Positions 16,919-26,453 of a stretch of DNA of 64,000 nucleotides are shown here, piece after piece. Location: positions 17,453-81,452 of the forward strand of contig NZ_CYSR01000034.1 in assembly GCF_001458395.1 (NCBI RefSeq), written 5' to 3'. Source of the DNA: Leisingera aquaemixtae. GTDB taxonomy: Bacteria; Pseudomonadota; Alphaproteobacteria; Rhodobacterales; Rhodobacteraceae. A program made the position numbers and the translations under genes. How positions within the stretch are numbered: the first letter of the stretch is position 1; every line of letters starts with the position of its first letter. The notes beneath the pieces are model-generated. The model did not search any database, was not told the origin of the DNA, and worked only from the letters and a program-made list of their open reading frames with translations.

Positions 16919-19282
16919 TTGAAAATTCTGAGATCCATGAAACTCGCCCACAAGCTGCCGCTGCTGATCGTCAGCACTGCGCTGGTGCTCACAGCCGTGC
17001 TGATTGCCGTCAGCACCAGCAACTTCCGGCGCGGGGTGCTCCAGAACAGCGAATTGTTCATGCAGTCGCTGGTGGAGGACCGGGAACTGGCTCTGCAATC
17101 CTATTTCGAAGGAATCGAAGCCGCCATTCTGACCATCGCATCGGTCCCCTCCACGGCCGGTTCAATGAAGGATCTGACCGCAACCTGGGCCACCAGAAGC
17201 GGCGAAGGCCAGGCTGAGGTGCAAAATCTGTCGATGTTTGCGTCCGTCGCGTCGCCCTATGAAATTCACTTCAAGCGCACCCATTCCGCCTTTCAGAAAG
17301 TGATGGAGCGAATGGGCTTTTACGACATCTTCCTGATCACCGCGGCCGGGGACGTGGTGTTTTCGGTCACAAAGGAAAGCGATTACGCCACCAACATGGT
17401 GTCCGGGCCCTTCCGCGAGACGGGACTGGCCAAAGCGTTCCGGATGGCGGAGGCAGGGGAGCCCGGGCGGGTCTATTTCTCTGATATCGAAGCATACGAT
17501 CCCAGTGCTGGCGCCCCGGCCGCCTTTGCCGCGACCCGGGTCGAGGATGACGCCGGCCGGTTCGCGGGGGTGTTTGCCCTGCAAATAGCCATCGACGAGA
17601 TCGCCATGATCACCACCAATTTCGGCGGCGCGCTGGAAACTCTGGATGTGTACCTGATCGGCGGCGACTTTAAGGCCCGCACCAAATCGCGCCTCGAAGG
17701 CCGCCACGGCGTGCTGGAAGAACTGCCGAACCTCCCCTACATCGAGACCGCCTTCGCCGGCAGCAGCTCCGAAAGCAGCGCGTCAGATGCGGAGGAGGAG
17801 CGGTCTGTCTCGTTCCACCCCGCTGTGCAAAAACCGGACGGCCGCACGGTTGCAGCCGTCACCGGGCCTTTCAGATACCGAGACCTGAACTGGGCGATCG
17901 TTGCCGAGCTGGACCGGGAGGAAATCCTGGCGCCTGCGGTCCGCCAGCGCCAGATCATGCTGCTGATCTCCTTGGCCTGTGCTGCGGCTGTCTCCTTCCT
18001 CGGCTGGCTGTTTGCGCGGTCGATTACACGTCCGATCGACAAGATCTGCACCCGTATGGAGGCTGTTGCCTCAGGCGATCTGGACACCAGCATCGAAGCT
18101 GCCGCACGCAACGACGAAATCGGCAAGATCGGCAAGACGCTGGTGTCGATGCAGGCCGACCTGAAGCAGGCGCGTATCGCCGAAGAGCGCCGCAACGAGC
18201 AGCAGCAGGAGCAGCAGTTCGTGGTTGAAAGCCTGAGCGCCGGCCTCGTGCGGCTGTCCGCAGGAGATTTTTCGCAGCCGATCACCGAGGCCTTTCCGAA
18301 GGATCACGAGCAGCTGCGCCACGACTACAACCTGACCCTGGAAACCCTGAAAGAAACTGTGCAGCAGGTGATCGAGGCGGCCCGCAGTATTCGCAACGGC
18401 GCCGAAGAGATCAGCCAGGCCTCCGATGACCTCTCGCACCGCACTGAGAGCCAGGCAGCCACCCTGGAAGAGACCGCAGCGGCGCTGGATGAGCTGACCG
18501 CGTCGGTCAAATCCGCCGCCGAGGGCGCCCGCAGTGTCGAAGCCACCATGGCAGAGGCGCGGGCCGAAGCCGAGGCCAGCGGCTCCGTGGTCGGCAACGC
18601 CGTGACCGCCATGACCGAGATCGAGCAGAGCTCGAACCACATCAGCCAGATCATCTCTGTGATTGACGACATCGCCTTCCAGACCAACCTTCTGGCCCTG
18701 AACGCAGGCGTCGAGGCGGCGCGGGCAGGCGAGGCCGGCAAAGGCTTTGCCGTGGTCGCGAGCGAAGTGCGGGCGCTGGCCCAGCGCTCCTCCGACGCGG
18801 CGATGGAGATCAAGACTCTGATCGGCGACAGCTCCAAACAGGTGGAGCGCGGGGTGGATCTGGTCGGCAAGGCCGGCGAGGCGCTGCAAAGCATCGTCAA
18901 ACGGGTCACCCATATCTCGCAGCTGGTCTCCGGCATCGCCGAGGGCGCGGCCGAACAATCGACCGGGCTGGCCGAGATCAACACCGGCGTCACCCAGCTG
19001 GACCAGGTGACCCAGCAGAACGCGGCCATGGTGGAAGAGGCCACCGCCGCCGGCCACATGCTGCACACCGATTCAAACAAGCTGGCGGAACTTGTGTCGC
19101 ATTTCACGATTGAGGGGCAGCATGCCCCCCGCTCGGACCGCAAGAGACCGGAACCCGCCAGTGCGCACGCTGCTGCGGCGCCAAAGGACAGCTGGAGCGA
19201 TGACCCCAGCCTGCCTGCAGATGGTGCCGGCCAAACCCTGGCAACGGGCACCGGCGGAGCAGGGAAATGGGAAGATTTCTAA
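16919..19282 (+). CDS. Methyl-accepting chemotaxis protein with periplasmic sensor domain
   Basis: 787 residues. TM1 at about 12-33; a periplasmic domain of about 300 residues, probably of the Cache type; TM2 at about 344-366; HAMP at 365-420. A coiled-coil signalling domain has the hairpin tip [20 protein letters not shown] and the following [18 protein letters not shown]. The C-terminus ends in WEDF, resembling the CheR/CheB-tethering pentapeptide (W-x-x-F) of major chemoreceptors. It senses a small ligand and controls CheA/CheW. The TTG at 16919 is preferred because GGAGGG lies 4 bp upstream; the ATG at 16937 would be too far from it. No che genes are adjacent. Confidence 0.93.
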   Translation: MKILRSMKLAHKLPLLIVSTALVLTAVLIAVSTSNFRRGVLQNSELFMQSLVEDRELALQSYFEGIEAAILTIASVPSTAGSMKDLTATWATRSGEGQAEVQNLSMFASVASPYEIHFKRTHSAFQKVMERMGFYDIFLITAAGDVVFSVTKESDYATNMVSGPFRETGLAKAFRMAEAGEPGRVYFSDIEAYDPSAGAPAAFAATRVEDDAGRFAGVFALQIAIDEIAMITTNFGGALETLDVYLIGGDFKARTKSRLEGRHGVLEELPNLPYIETAFAGSSSESSASDAEEERSVSFHPAVQKPDGRTVAAVTGPFRYRDLNWAIVAELDREEILAPAVRQRQIMLLISLACAAAVSFLGWLFARSITRPIDKICTRMEAVASGDLDTSIEAAARNDEIGKIGKTLVSMQADLKQARIAEERRNEQQQEQQFVVESLSAGLVRLSAGDFSQPITEAFPKDHEQLRHDYNLTLETLKETVQQVIEAARSIRNGAEEISQASDDLSHRTESQAATLEETAAALDELTASVKSAAEGARSVEATMAEARAEAEASGSVVGNAVTAMTEIEQSSNHISQIISVIDDIAFQTNLLALNAGVEAARAGEAGKGFAVVASEVRALAQRSSDAAMEIKTLIGDSSKQVERGVDLVGKAGEALQSIVKRVTHISQLVSGIAEGAAEQSTGLAEINTGVTQLDQVTQQNAAMVEEATAAGHMLHTDSNKLAELVSHFTIEGQHAPRSDRKRPEPASAHAAAAPKDSWSDDPSLPADGAGQTLATGTGGAGKWEDF

Positions 19283-19952
19283 GCCTGGCGGGCGCACAGC
19301 CCGCGGCACCGCACGCCTCGGTCAGGCAAGCCTGAGACAGCGGTACTGAAACCAGAGGCCGGACCGCAGTTCCGGCCTCTGGTCCGGCCATAATTCCTCG
19401 GCTGAACGGGCGGGCAGAACTGGTGCTGCGGACCGGATACTGCGGCTCTCCTGCTGCCCTTTATGGCGTTGCGCAACCGCAAAGCCTTGCCGTGCAGCAC
19501 TGCCCCTGGACGCGCCGCGCACGCTTCCTGGCAAGGCCGCGGCAGCGGACTTTCATGCCGCTGCCGCCGCGGGCTGCTGCCTCAGCTCCGGGCCACAGAA
19601 CGTCTGCGCGTGGCCGGGAGCGCCCTGCCGCCCGGATCTTTGAGGCGCTGTAACGGCCCCGCTCAGAACAGGCTAAGCAGCTCAACCTGCAAATAATTTT
19701 CGCAAAATTCCCTGCTTCTCCCCGCTTCGGCCGGTTGCGCGGCCTCCCGTAACGCAAGGGGTCCGCAAATATCATTTGGCAAACGTGTCCTTAACGTAAA
19801 ATCCTGGCCGCCGCCCCCTGCACTCAGTTTTCCTTAATCAAATGCCTCAAGATAATAAATCCATACGTGAAAATAAGCGAATATAATACCGCCTAGAGTG
19901 TGAAGTCCCGGGCAGCCGCTCCGGGTGCAGCTTAGTATTAAAAGGTATCAGG
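19283..19952. other. Intergenic region between the chemoreceptor and response-regulator genes
   Basis: About 670 bp without a supportable gene. It holds a strong hairpin at 19352-19382 and an AT-rich stretch at 19790-19900 with a TATAAT-like box at 19882-19887. That box is a likely -10 for the response-regulator gene, though no good -35 is visible. Confidence 0.5.
19352..19382 (+). terminator. Strong hairpin downstream of the chemoreceptor gene
   Basis: Perfect 12-bp stem CCAGAGGCCGGA / TCCGGCCTCTGG with a 7-nt loop, 70 bp after the stop. No T-run follows, so termination would depend on the stem alone or on Rho. Confidence 0.55.
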
Positions 19953-20684
19953 ATGAGAAATACTCCGTTTTCCAGCAAGGGCGCCCCGCCGGTTCTGCAG
20001 CCCGTCAATCTGAACATTCTCTCTGTTGATGACGATGAGATTGACAGGCTGCGCCTGAGCAAACTGTGCCGCAAGGCCGGGATGACTGCAGAATTCCACG
20101 AGGCCGCGACCCTGGACGAAATGCGCCAGCAGCTGGACGCGGAGCAATTTGATCTGGTGTTCCTTGACCACAACCTGGGCATGGACACGGGACTGGACGC
20201 GCTGAGGCTGCTGGTGTCGCATGAAGATCAAGTGCAGGCGGTTCCCATCATGCTGACCAGCGCGACGAATTACCATATCGCCGTCGAGGCCATGCGCCGC
20301 GGGTGCGCGGATTACATTGTCAAGGATGAGCTGACCACGGATTCCCTGATGAAATCCATCGCCTCAGCGCTTGAGCGGCGGGCGCTTTACGGGCAGCTGT
20401 CGAGCGCACGGGCCTCGGAGAAGGAGCTGAGGCGGATTTTCCAGCGGTTCATTGTCGGCTGCGGGCCCGATCTCCGGCTGCTTCTGAGCCGGACGCTTGC
20501 CGGGGTGCGCGTGATCAAGTCGCAGGCGCGTCAGGATGACAGCGTGCCCCCCGCGATGCTGTCTGATGTCTCGCTGCTGGAACGCAGCTGCAAGGATCTG
20601 GTTGTGTTCATGGATGATCTGGACAGCGTGATCGACGACACCCGGGAATTCGCCGCCAAAGCTTCGCCCAACTTGCTGCAGTAA
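19953..20684 (+). CDS. Response regulator with receiver domain and a histidine-kinase-like dimerisation domain lacking the histidine
   Basis: 243 residues. The receiver domain is at about 20-140: acidic pocket DDDE (26-29), phospho-acceptor Asp72 in FLDHN, a Ser/Thr at LTSAT and Lys124 in YIVKDE. The C-terminal part (about 145-235) is helical and has no DNA-binding motif. Its stretch ELRRIFQRFIVGCGPDLR lines up by eye with the H-box of the kinase encoded at 21382 (ELRLFSDVLVHDMRAPLR), with Gly where that kinase has His. It may therefore be a dimerisation or kinase-binding domain. No ATPase domain follows. Probably part of a phosphorelay with the two genes downstream, 231 bp away. Confidence 0.85.
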   Translation: MRNTPFSSKGAPPVLQPVNLNILSVDDDEIDRLRLSKLCRKAGMTAEFHEAATLDEMRQQLDAEQFDLVFLDHNLGMDTGLDALRLLVSHEDQVQAVPIMLTSATNYHIAVEAMRRGCADYIVKDELTTDSLMKSIASALERRALYGQLSSARASEKELRRIFQRFIVGCGPDLRLLLSRTLAGVRVIKSQARQDDSVPPAMLSDVSLLERSCKDLVVFMDDLDSVIDDTREFAAKASPNLLQ

Positions 20685-20915
20685 CAGCCAGCCGCAGGTG
20701 CGGGCGGGCCCGGAGATCCAGAGCAATTCCTTCCCGAGAGGCTCGAAACCTCCCCCCCTCCAAAGGCCAAAGGCCTTCACAGCGGACTCCGGCACGGACC
20801 TGCCCTGTACAGGAACAGCGAAAGACGGCCGGATTGCGCTTCAGTCCGGCTGGCCAGCGGACCCCGCCTCCGCCTCTCCCGGCCGCTGGCCGCCCCGGAA
20901 CAAGGAAAATGCAGC

Positions 20916-21410
20916 ATGGCCGTCAACAGCGCCCCCGCCAGCCGCCCTGCCCTGAACATTGTGCTTGTCGAGGACGATGACGGCGATGCCAAGGCCCTGC
21001 GCCGCGCGTTTGACCAGGCCAGGATCGCCAACCCGATCCAGCGATTCACCGATGGTGTCGAAGCATTGGCGTTTCTGCGCGGCGAAATGAGCCAGGTGCC
21101 GCCGCCCAATTTTGTGGTGCTGAGCGACATCAATATGCCGCGCAAGAATGGCCTCGAACTGCTGGAGGAAATCCGCGCCGATCCAGTGCTGCGCAAGGTC
21201 CTGTTTATTGTGCTGACGACGTCCGAGGACGAAAGGGACATTTCCGCAGCCTATGCCAATAACGTGGCCGGCTACATTCTCAAGTCCAATGCCGGAGACA
21301 TGTTTGTCGATCTGATGGCCACGCTCGACCATTACTGGCGCATTGTTGAACTGCCCGAAATTCACATCACAAAGGTGTCCGATGACGGTTCTCAATATCC
21401 TGATCATTGA
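20916..21410 (+). CDS. Single-domain response regulator, Rcp1 type
   Basis: 164 residues, essentially one receiver domain: acidic residues EDDDGD (19-24), phospho-acceptor Asp71 in LSDINMP, TTS at 101-103 and Lys123 in YILKSN. Insertions around PRKNGLELL and the general pattern match the Rcp1 family that works with phytochrome-type or soluble kinases. There is no output domain. Its 3' end overlaps the start of the kinase gene by 29 bp, so it is probably co-translated with that kinase. Phosphotransfer between them is inference from gene order. Confidence 0.92.
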   Translation: MAVNSAPASRPALNIVLVEDDDGDAKALRRAFDQARIANPIQRFTDGVEALAFLRGEMSQVPPPNFVVLSDINMPRKNGLELLEEIRADPVLRKVLFIVLTTSEDERDISAAYANNVAGYILKSNAGDMFVDLMATLDHYWRIVELPEIHITKVSDDGSQYPDH

Positions 21411-22473
21411 CGATGACGCTGGCGACCGGAAACTGGTGCGCAGGCTTTTGCTGCAAATGCACCCGGACGCCAAGGTTGCCGAGGCGGACTGCGGGCAAAG
21501 CGCCCTGTCTCAGGCCGGCCTCCCGGTGGATGTGATCCTGCTGGACTACCTTCTGCCGGACGGCACCGGACTGGACCTTATCACGCAGCTGACGGCGACC
21601 TGGCCGCGGGCGGTTTTGTTCATGACCACCGGCCAGGGGGACGAGGAAATCGCCAAGAGCGTCATTCTGGCCGGCGCCAGTGATTACATTCCCAAATCCG
21701 CGATCACTGCCGAGGCCCTCCAGCGGATGGTTTCGAACGGCCTGAAGGTCGCTGAAATGCGCTGGCGGATCCAGGAGCAGCAGAATGAGCTGCGGCTGTT
21801 TTCCGATGTGCTGGTGCATGACATGCGGGCGCCGCTGCGCGCCATCAAGTTTCTCAGCGACCAGATACAAGAAGACTATGACAACGGTGAATTTGACGAG
21901 GTCACCCGGCAGCTGGGCCTGATGAAGAAGTCGGTCCGCAAAACCTCTGACCTGATTGAACGGCTGGCAAGCCACATCAACCCGCACAGCAACGGGACCG
22001 CTGAGCATGTCACTGTCGATAGCCTGTTCGACAGCTTGCGCGCTGTCATGGCGCAGGATCTGGCGGCGTCCGGCGCCCGGATTGAATGGCTGTCCGGGGG
22101 TTTGAACGTCTCGTGCTTTCCGCCGGACATCGTGCAGCTGCTGCAAAACCTGATCGGCAACGCCATCAAGTACAGCGGCTGCAAAACCCCTGAGATAACG
22201 GTGACGGCTGAACCCGCTGCCGGCGGCGTGATGATCTCGGTTGCGGATAACGGCATTGGCGTCCCGCCGGAGTACCGGGAGAAGATTTTCGAGCCCTTCA
22301 AGCGGCTGCAGCGCGGCAGCGACCAGCCCGGCACCGGCCTTGGGCTGGCCACCTGCGCCAAAATCGCCAAGCGTCACAACGGGGCAATCTGGTGCGATCC
22401 CCACGCGGAGGCCGGCACGACAATCCGGTTTCTGGTCTGCCTCGGGAAATCCCAGGCGCAGAGACCGGCCTGA
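21382..22473 (+). CDS. Soluble hybrid: N-terminal receiver plus histidine kinase
   Basis: 363 residues with no membrane helix and no PAS/GAF sensor. Receiver at about 1-120: DDD 10-12, Asp55 in LLDYLLPDG, Lys105 in YIPKSA. HisKA domain with His146 in VLVHDMRAPLR. HATPase_c domain with Asn260 in NLIGNAIKYSG, the G1 box ADNGIGVP and the G2 box GTGLGLA. It phosphorylates itself and presumably one or both neighbouring receivers; input probably comes through its own receiver. The ATG at 21382 has AAAGG upstream and begins directly at the receiver. Confidence 0.92.
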   Translation: MTVLNILIIDDDAGDRKLVRRLLLQMHPDAKVAEADCGQSALSQAGLPVDVILLDYLLPDGTGLDLITQLTATWPRAVLFMTTGQGDEEIAKSVILAGASDYIPKSAITAEALQRMVSNGLKVAEMRWRIQEQQNELRLFSDVLVHDMRAPLRAIKFLSDQIQEDYDNGEFDEVTRQLGLMKKSVRKTSDLIERLASHINPHSNGTAEHVTVDSLFDSLRAVMAQDLAASGARIEWLSGGLNVSCFPPDIVQLLQNLIGNAIKYSGCKTPEITVTAEPAAGGVMISVADNGIGVPPEYREKIFEPFKRLQRGSDQPGTGLGLATCAKIAKRHNGAIWCDPHAEAGTTIRFLVCLGKSQAQRPA

Positions 22474-22524
22474 CGGCGGCGCCCTTTCGGCAGGCGCTGC
22501 GGGCGGCCTGGCCTTTGGCGGCGG

Positions 22525-23193
22525 TCAGGAGCCCGCCTGCGCCGGGAAATGCGCCAGCAAGGAGGCTTTGGCCTCCAGAATATGCGCTCGGGTCAGGTCC
22601 GAGGCCAGCCGCGCATCGCCCGCCTCGCACGCCTCCAGGATGGCAAGATGCTCCCGGCCTGCACGCTCCATGCCGTTGCTCATCACTAGCTGCGCCCGGA
22701 TATAGCGGTCGATCCGGTCCATTGCGCCGCTGGCCGCCTCGCGGAAGAAGGTCAACCGGCTGGCACTGTACAGCCCGTCATGGAAGGCCCGGTTCAGCAC
22801 CCCCCATTCCATCGGATTTTTCGAGGCATCGAAGGCGGCGAAATCGGCACGGGCCCGGGCCAGCAGCTCTGGCGGCATCCGCGGCACCGCATCGCGGATG
22901 ATCTCCGGCTCAAGCAGCGCGCGGAAATCAAAGATTTCGGCAGCCTCATCCGCCGAAAGGCCGGCCACCACGGCGCCCTTGAACCGCTGGGTCCGGACCA
23001 GGCCGTGTTCTTCCAGCCGGTTGATCGCTTCGCGCACCGGCAGCCTGCTGGTCCTGAAATGGCGCGCGATCTCATCCTGGCGCAGCGGCTCCCCTTCCGC
23101 CAGCCGGCCCTCGATGATGGCCTTGCGCAAGGCGTCGAACACCGCTGCCGAGGCCGAAGCCGATTTCGAGATATCCACAGGGTCCAGTTTCAT
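22525..23193 (-). CDS. GntR-family transcriptional regulator with FCD effector domain
   Basis: 222 residues. Winged helix at about 12-78 (VFDALRKAIIEGRLAEGEPL, then SRLPVREAINRLEEHGLV). An all-helical FCD domain at about 85-215 carries candidate metal/ligand residues in FRALLEPE, NRAFHDGLY and REHLAILEA. FadR/VanR-type members sense organic acids and usually repress nearby catabolic genes. The partner gene here is unclear: its neighbours are a kinase (convergent) and an XRE-cupin regulator (same strand, 100 bp upstream). Confidence 0.92.
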   Translation of the reverse strand: MKLDPVDISKSASASAAVFDALRKAIIEGRLAEGEPLRQDEIARHFRTSRLPVREAINRLEEHGLVRTQRFKGAVVAGLSADEAAEIFDFRALLEPEIIRDAVPRMPPELLARARADFAAFDASKNPMEWGVLNRAFHDGLYSASRLTFFREAASGAMDRIDRYIRAQLVMSNGMERAGREHLAILEACEAGDARLASDLTRAHILEAKASLLAHFPAQAGS

Positions 23194-23294
23194 GGCAGCG
23201 CGCCTCCTTTCCAGCAGGTGTAAGCGAAGCGGCTTGCCTGGAAAAGCGGCTTAACCGGCCATCGGGACAGGCAGCCCGGCGGGCGGCTTCCCCG

Positions 23295-23909
23295 TCACAC
23301 TTCCAGCGAGACCCACAGCACCTTTGCGTCCTCCGCGCTGACCGACACGCAGCCATGGCCCATGCCGCTGTCGTAATAGACCGAGTCGCCCGGCCCCATG
23401 CGCAGCGGCCGGTAATGCTCGGTGTACAGGATCACCTCGCCGCTCAGCACGAACATGAACTCCTCCCCCTGATGGCGCACCCAATTGTCGAATTCGGTGA
23501 CATCGCGCGCCTTGATGGTGCTGATGTAGGGGACCATCCGCTTGCTGGTCAGGTCGCTGCACAGCAGTTCATGGTCATAGGTAGTGGTTTCCTTGTGCTC
23601 CCCCTCGCCGGTGCGGGTAAAGTCCCGCCGCCCGGTAACGCCGCTTTGCCCGGACTGCAGGAACAGCTGCGGCGTTTCCAGTTCCAGCGTCTGCATCAGG
23701 CGGCGGATGATCTCGAAACTGGGCCGGGTCTGGTTGTTCTCGATCTTCGACAAGGTCGAGCGCCCGATGGCCGCGGCCTTGGCCGCTTCCTCCAGCGTCA
23801 GGCCCTTCTCCTTGCGGGCGTCGCGAATCATTTTCCCCAGGACTTCCCCGTCCGGAGCTTCCATGGCCTCGGGGCCGAGCCCTGTTTCTTCTGAGGGAAT
23901 TGGTTCCAT
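23295..23909 (-). CDS. XRE-family regulator with C-terminal cupin domain
   Basis: 204 residues. The helix-turn-helix is at about 24-80 (ARKEKGLTLEEAAKAAAIGR, then STLSKIENNQTRPSFEIIRR). The cupin barrel is at about 125-200 (QGEEFMFVLSGEVILYTEHY, then GPGDSVYYDSGMGH). Such regulators bind small molecules in the cupin and control amino-acid or polyamine genes. It is divergent from lpd-lipA and the glycine region with 173 bp between, so control of that operon and of itself is a reasonable inference. Confidence 0.92.
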   Translation of the reverse strand: MEPIPSEETGLGPEAMEAPDGEVLGKMIRDARKEKGLTLEEAAKAAAIGRSTLSKIENNQTRPSFEIIRRLMQTLELETPQLFLQSGQSGVTGRRDFTRTGEGEHKETTTYDHELLCSDLTSKRMVPYISTIKARDVTEFDNWVRHQGEEFMFVLSGEVILYTEHYRPLRMGPGDSVYYDSGMGHGCVSVSAEDAKVLWVSLEV

Positions 23910-23994
23910 CTCTGCGAATTCTCCTGTTCCGCAAGCAGCTTAGCTTTGATGTATCCGCGGGTCAAAATTTCCGCATCAATACTTTTAGTTTGCA

Positions 23995-24014
23995 ATAGGG
24001 AAAAAGTTTCCTAT
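23995..24014. promoter_or_regulatory. Inverted repeat between the XRE-cupin gene and lpd, candidate operator
   Basis: Arms ATAGGGAAA (23995-24003) and TTTCCTAT (24007-24014) around AAG form a near-palindrome with one unpaired G. It lies in the AT-rich part of the divergent promoter region, 69 bp before lpd, where the neighbouring helix-turn-helix protein could bind. Function is inferred. Confidence 0.4.
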
Positions 24015-24082
24015 AGGAGACGCAACGTCGTATACGGCAGCGTACGTGCCGGTCTTGGACCGCATTTCGGAGGAGAAACAAA

Positions 24083-25465
24083 ATGAGCGCTTATGATCTG
24101 ATCGTGGTCGGAGCCGGTCCGGGCGGTTATGTCGCAGCGATCCGCGCGGCGCAGCTGGGCCTGAAGGTTGCTTGCGTCGAGGGCCGCGGCGCACTGGGCG
24201 GCACCTGTCTCAACGTCGGCTGCATCCCCTCCAAGGCGCTGCTGACCTCCTCCGCCAAATATGCAGAGCTGTCCCATCTGGCCCAGCATGGCATCGCAGT
24301 TGAGGGCGCCAGCCTGGACCTGAGTGCGCTGATGGCCCGCAAGGACAAGATTGTCGGCGACCTGACCAAGGGCATCGCTTTCCTGTTCAAGAAGAACGGC
24401 GTCGACCACATTGAAGGCTGGGCCAGCATCCCCGCCCCCGGCCAGGTGCAGGTGGGGGGCGACACCTACACCGCCAGCAACATTTTGATTGCCACCGGGT
24501 CGGAACCCAGCCCCCTCCCCGGCGTGGAGATCGACGATGCGGATGTGCTGAGCAGCACCGGCGCGCTGGCACTGGACGCCGCGCCGGAGCATCTGGTGGT
24601 GATCGGCGCCGGCGTGATCGGGCTTGAGCTTGGTCAGGTCTGGTCCCGCCTCGGATCCAAGGTGACGGTGGTGGAATACCTCGACCGCATCCTGCCCGGC
24701 ATCGACGGCGAGATTGCCAAGCTGTCCCAGCGCGCGCTGAGCAAGCGCGGCCTGAAATTCCAGCTGGGCCGTGCTCTGAAGAGCATTGAAAAGGGCGCAA
24801 ACGGCCTGACCCTGACGCTGGACCGGGTCGGCAAGGGCACGGAAGAGCAGATTGAGGCAGACAAGGTGCTGATCGCCATCGGCCGCCGCCCTGTGACCCG
24901 CGGCCTGGGGCTGGAGGCGCTGGGGGTATCCATCAATGCCCGCGGCTTCATCGAGGTGGATGAAACCTTCCAGACCTCTGTCCCGGGCATCTTTGCCATC
25001 GGCGACTGCGTGCCCGGCCCGATGCTGGCCCACAAGGCCGAGGAAGACGGGGTTGCCTGTGTCGAGATACTGGCAGGCGAGCATGGCCATGTGGATTACA
25101 ACACTGTTCCCGGCGTGGTCTACACCGACCCCGAAGTCGCCTCCGTCGGCCAGACCGAGGAAGCGCTGAAAGAGGCCGGCACCGAATACATCACCGGCCA
25201 GTTTGCCTTCATGGCCAACTCCCGCGCCCGCTCCACCGGCGAGACCGACGGTGCCGTGAAGGTGCTGGCAACGCCCGACGGCAAGATCCTCGGCGCGCAT
25301 ATCTGCGGCGCCCACGGCGGCGATCTGATTGCCGAACTGGTGCTGGCGATGACCAAGGGCGCCACGGTCGAGGACGTCGCCCGCACCTGCCACGCGCATC
25401 CGGCGATGGGCGAAGCGGTGAAAGAAGCCTGCCTTGACGCGCTTGGCCGCGCCATTCACGCCTGA
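24083..25465 (+). CDS. lpdA: Dihydrolipoyl dehydrogenase (E3 / L-protein)
   Basis: 460 residues. FAD-binding GAGPGG at 10-15; redox-active disulfide Cys42/Cys47 in GGTCLNVGC; NAD motif GAGVIGLELG; second FAD motif FAIGDC; C-terminal catalytic His-Glu region HAHPAMGEA. It re-oxidises the dihydrolipoyl arm of GcvH or of 2-oxo-acid dehydrogenases, passing electrons to NAD+. AGGAG lies 8 bp before the ATG. The position ahead of lipA and the gcv genes suggests that this copy serves the glycine cleavage system. Confidence 0.95.
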   Translation: MSAYDLIVVGAGPGGYVAAIRAAQLGLKVACVEGRGALGGTCLNVGCIPSKALLTSSAKYAELSHLAQHGIAVEGASLDLSALMARKDKIVGDLTKGIAFLFKKNGVDHIEGWASIPAPGQVQVGGDTYTASNILIATGSEPSPLPGVEIDDADVLSSTGALALDAAPEHLVVIGAGVIGLELGQVWSRLGSKVTVVEYLDRILPGIDGEIAKLSQRALSKRGLKFQLGRALKSIEKGANGLTLTLDRVGKGTEEQIEADKVLIAIGRRPVTRGLGLEALGVSINARGFIEVDETFQTSVPGIFAIGDCVPGPMLAHKAEEDGVACVEILAGEHGHVDYNTVPGVVYTDPEVASVGQTEEALKEAGTEYITGQFAFMANSRARSTGETDGAVKVLATPDGKILGAHICGAHGGDLIAELVLAMTKGATVEDVARTCHAHPAMGEAVKEACLDALGRAIHA

Positions 25466-25483
25466 TCCGGAGAAAATTGTCAG

Positions 25484-26428
25484 ATGACAATTCAGCTGCG
25501 CCCCCGCCACCCGGAAAAGGCCCGCAAGGCCGACAGCGCCATCCCGCGCAAACCGAAATGGATCCGCAAGAAGAAGATCGAAAGCGCGGAATACTACCAG
25601 ACCCGCAAGCTGATGCGGGAGCATGATCTGGCCACCGTCTGCGAAGAGGCCGCCTGCCCGAACATCGGCGAATGCTGGTCCAAGCGCCATGCCACCATGA
25701 TGATCATGGGAGAGGTCTGCACCCGCGGCTGCTCCTTCTGCAATGTAACCACCGGCAAGCCGGACACGCTGGACGCGTTTGAGCCGGGCCGGGTTGCGGC
25801 GGCGGTCAAGAAGCTGGGCCTGCGCCATGTGGTGATCACCTCCGTCGACCGGGACGACCTGGCGGACGGCGGTGCGGAGCATATTGCCCAGACCATCCGC
25901 GCCACCCGCCATCAGAACCCCGGCACCACCATCGAGGTGCTGACCCCGGATTTCCTGGGCAAGGGCGAAGCGGCGCAGGCGGTGTTCGAGGCGGCGCCGG
26001 ATGTGTTCAACCACAACCTGGAAACCGTGCCGCGGCTCTATCCCCGTGTGCGCCCCGGCGCGCGCTATTACACCTCGCTGCGGCTGCTGGACGACGCCAA
26101 GCGCGCCAACCCGCAGCTGTTCACCAAGTCCGGCATCATGGTCGGCCTGGGCGAGACACTGGAGGATGTGCGCCAGGTGATGGACGACCTGCGTGCAGCG
26201 GGCGTCGATTTCCTGACTGTGGGCCAGTATTTGCAGCCCACCCCCAAACACCACCCGATCGACCGCTTCTGGTCGCCGGAAGAATTCGAGCAGTTGGAAC
26301 AGATCGCGCGCTCCAAGGGCTTTTTGCATGTGTCAGCGACACCGCTGACCCGCTCTTCGTTCCACGCGGATGAAGATTTTGCCGCCCTGAAAGAGGCCCG
26401 TCAGATGGCCTTGGCAAAGGGCAAATAA
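25484..26428 (+). CDS. lipA: Lipoyl synthase
   Basis: 314-residue radical-SAM enzyme that inserts two sulfurs into protein-bound octanoyl groups, making the lipoyl cofactor of GcvH and the 2-oxo-acid dehydrogenases. Both iron-sulfur sites are present: auxiliary cluster cysteines Cys53, Cys58 and Cys64 ([12 protein letters not shown]) and radical-SAM cysteines Cys79, Cys83 and Cys86 (CTRGCSFC). The C-terminal SSFHADE region holds the serine that is known to ligate the auxiliary cluster. It begins 18 bp after lpdA and is probably co-transcribed. lipB is not present in the window. Confidence 0.97.
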   Translation: MTIQLRPRHPEKARKADSAIPRKPKWIRKKKIESAEYYQTRKLMREHDLATVCEEAACPNIGECWSKRHATMMIMGEVCTRGCSFCNVTTGKPDTLDAFEPGRVAAAVKKLGLRHVVITSVDRDDLADGGAEHIAQTIRATRHQNPGTTIEVLTPDFLGKGEAAQAVFEAAPDVFNHNLETVPRLYPRVRPGARYYTSLRLLDDAKRANPQLFTKSGIMVGLGETLEDVRQVMDDLRAAGVDFLTVGQYLQPTPKHHPIDRFWSPEEFEQLEQIARSKGFLHVSATPLTRSSFHADEDFAALKEARQMALAKGK

Positions 26429-26453
26429 CATTAACGCAAGCGGGAGGAGACCC

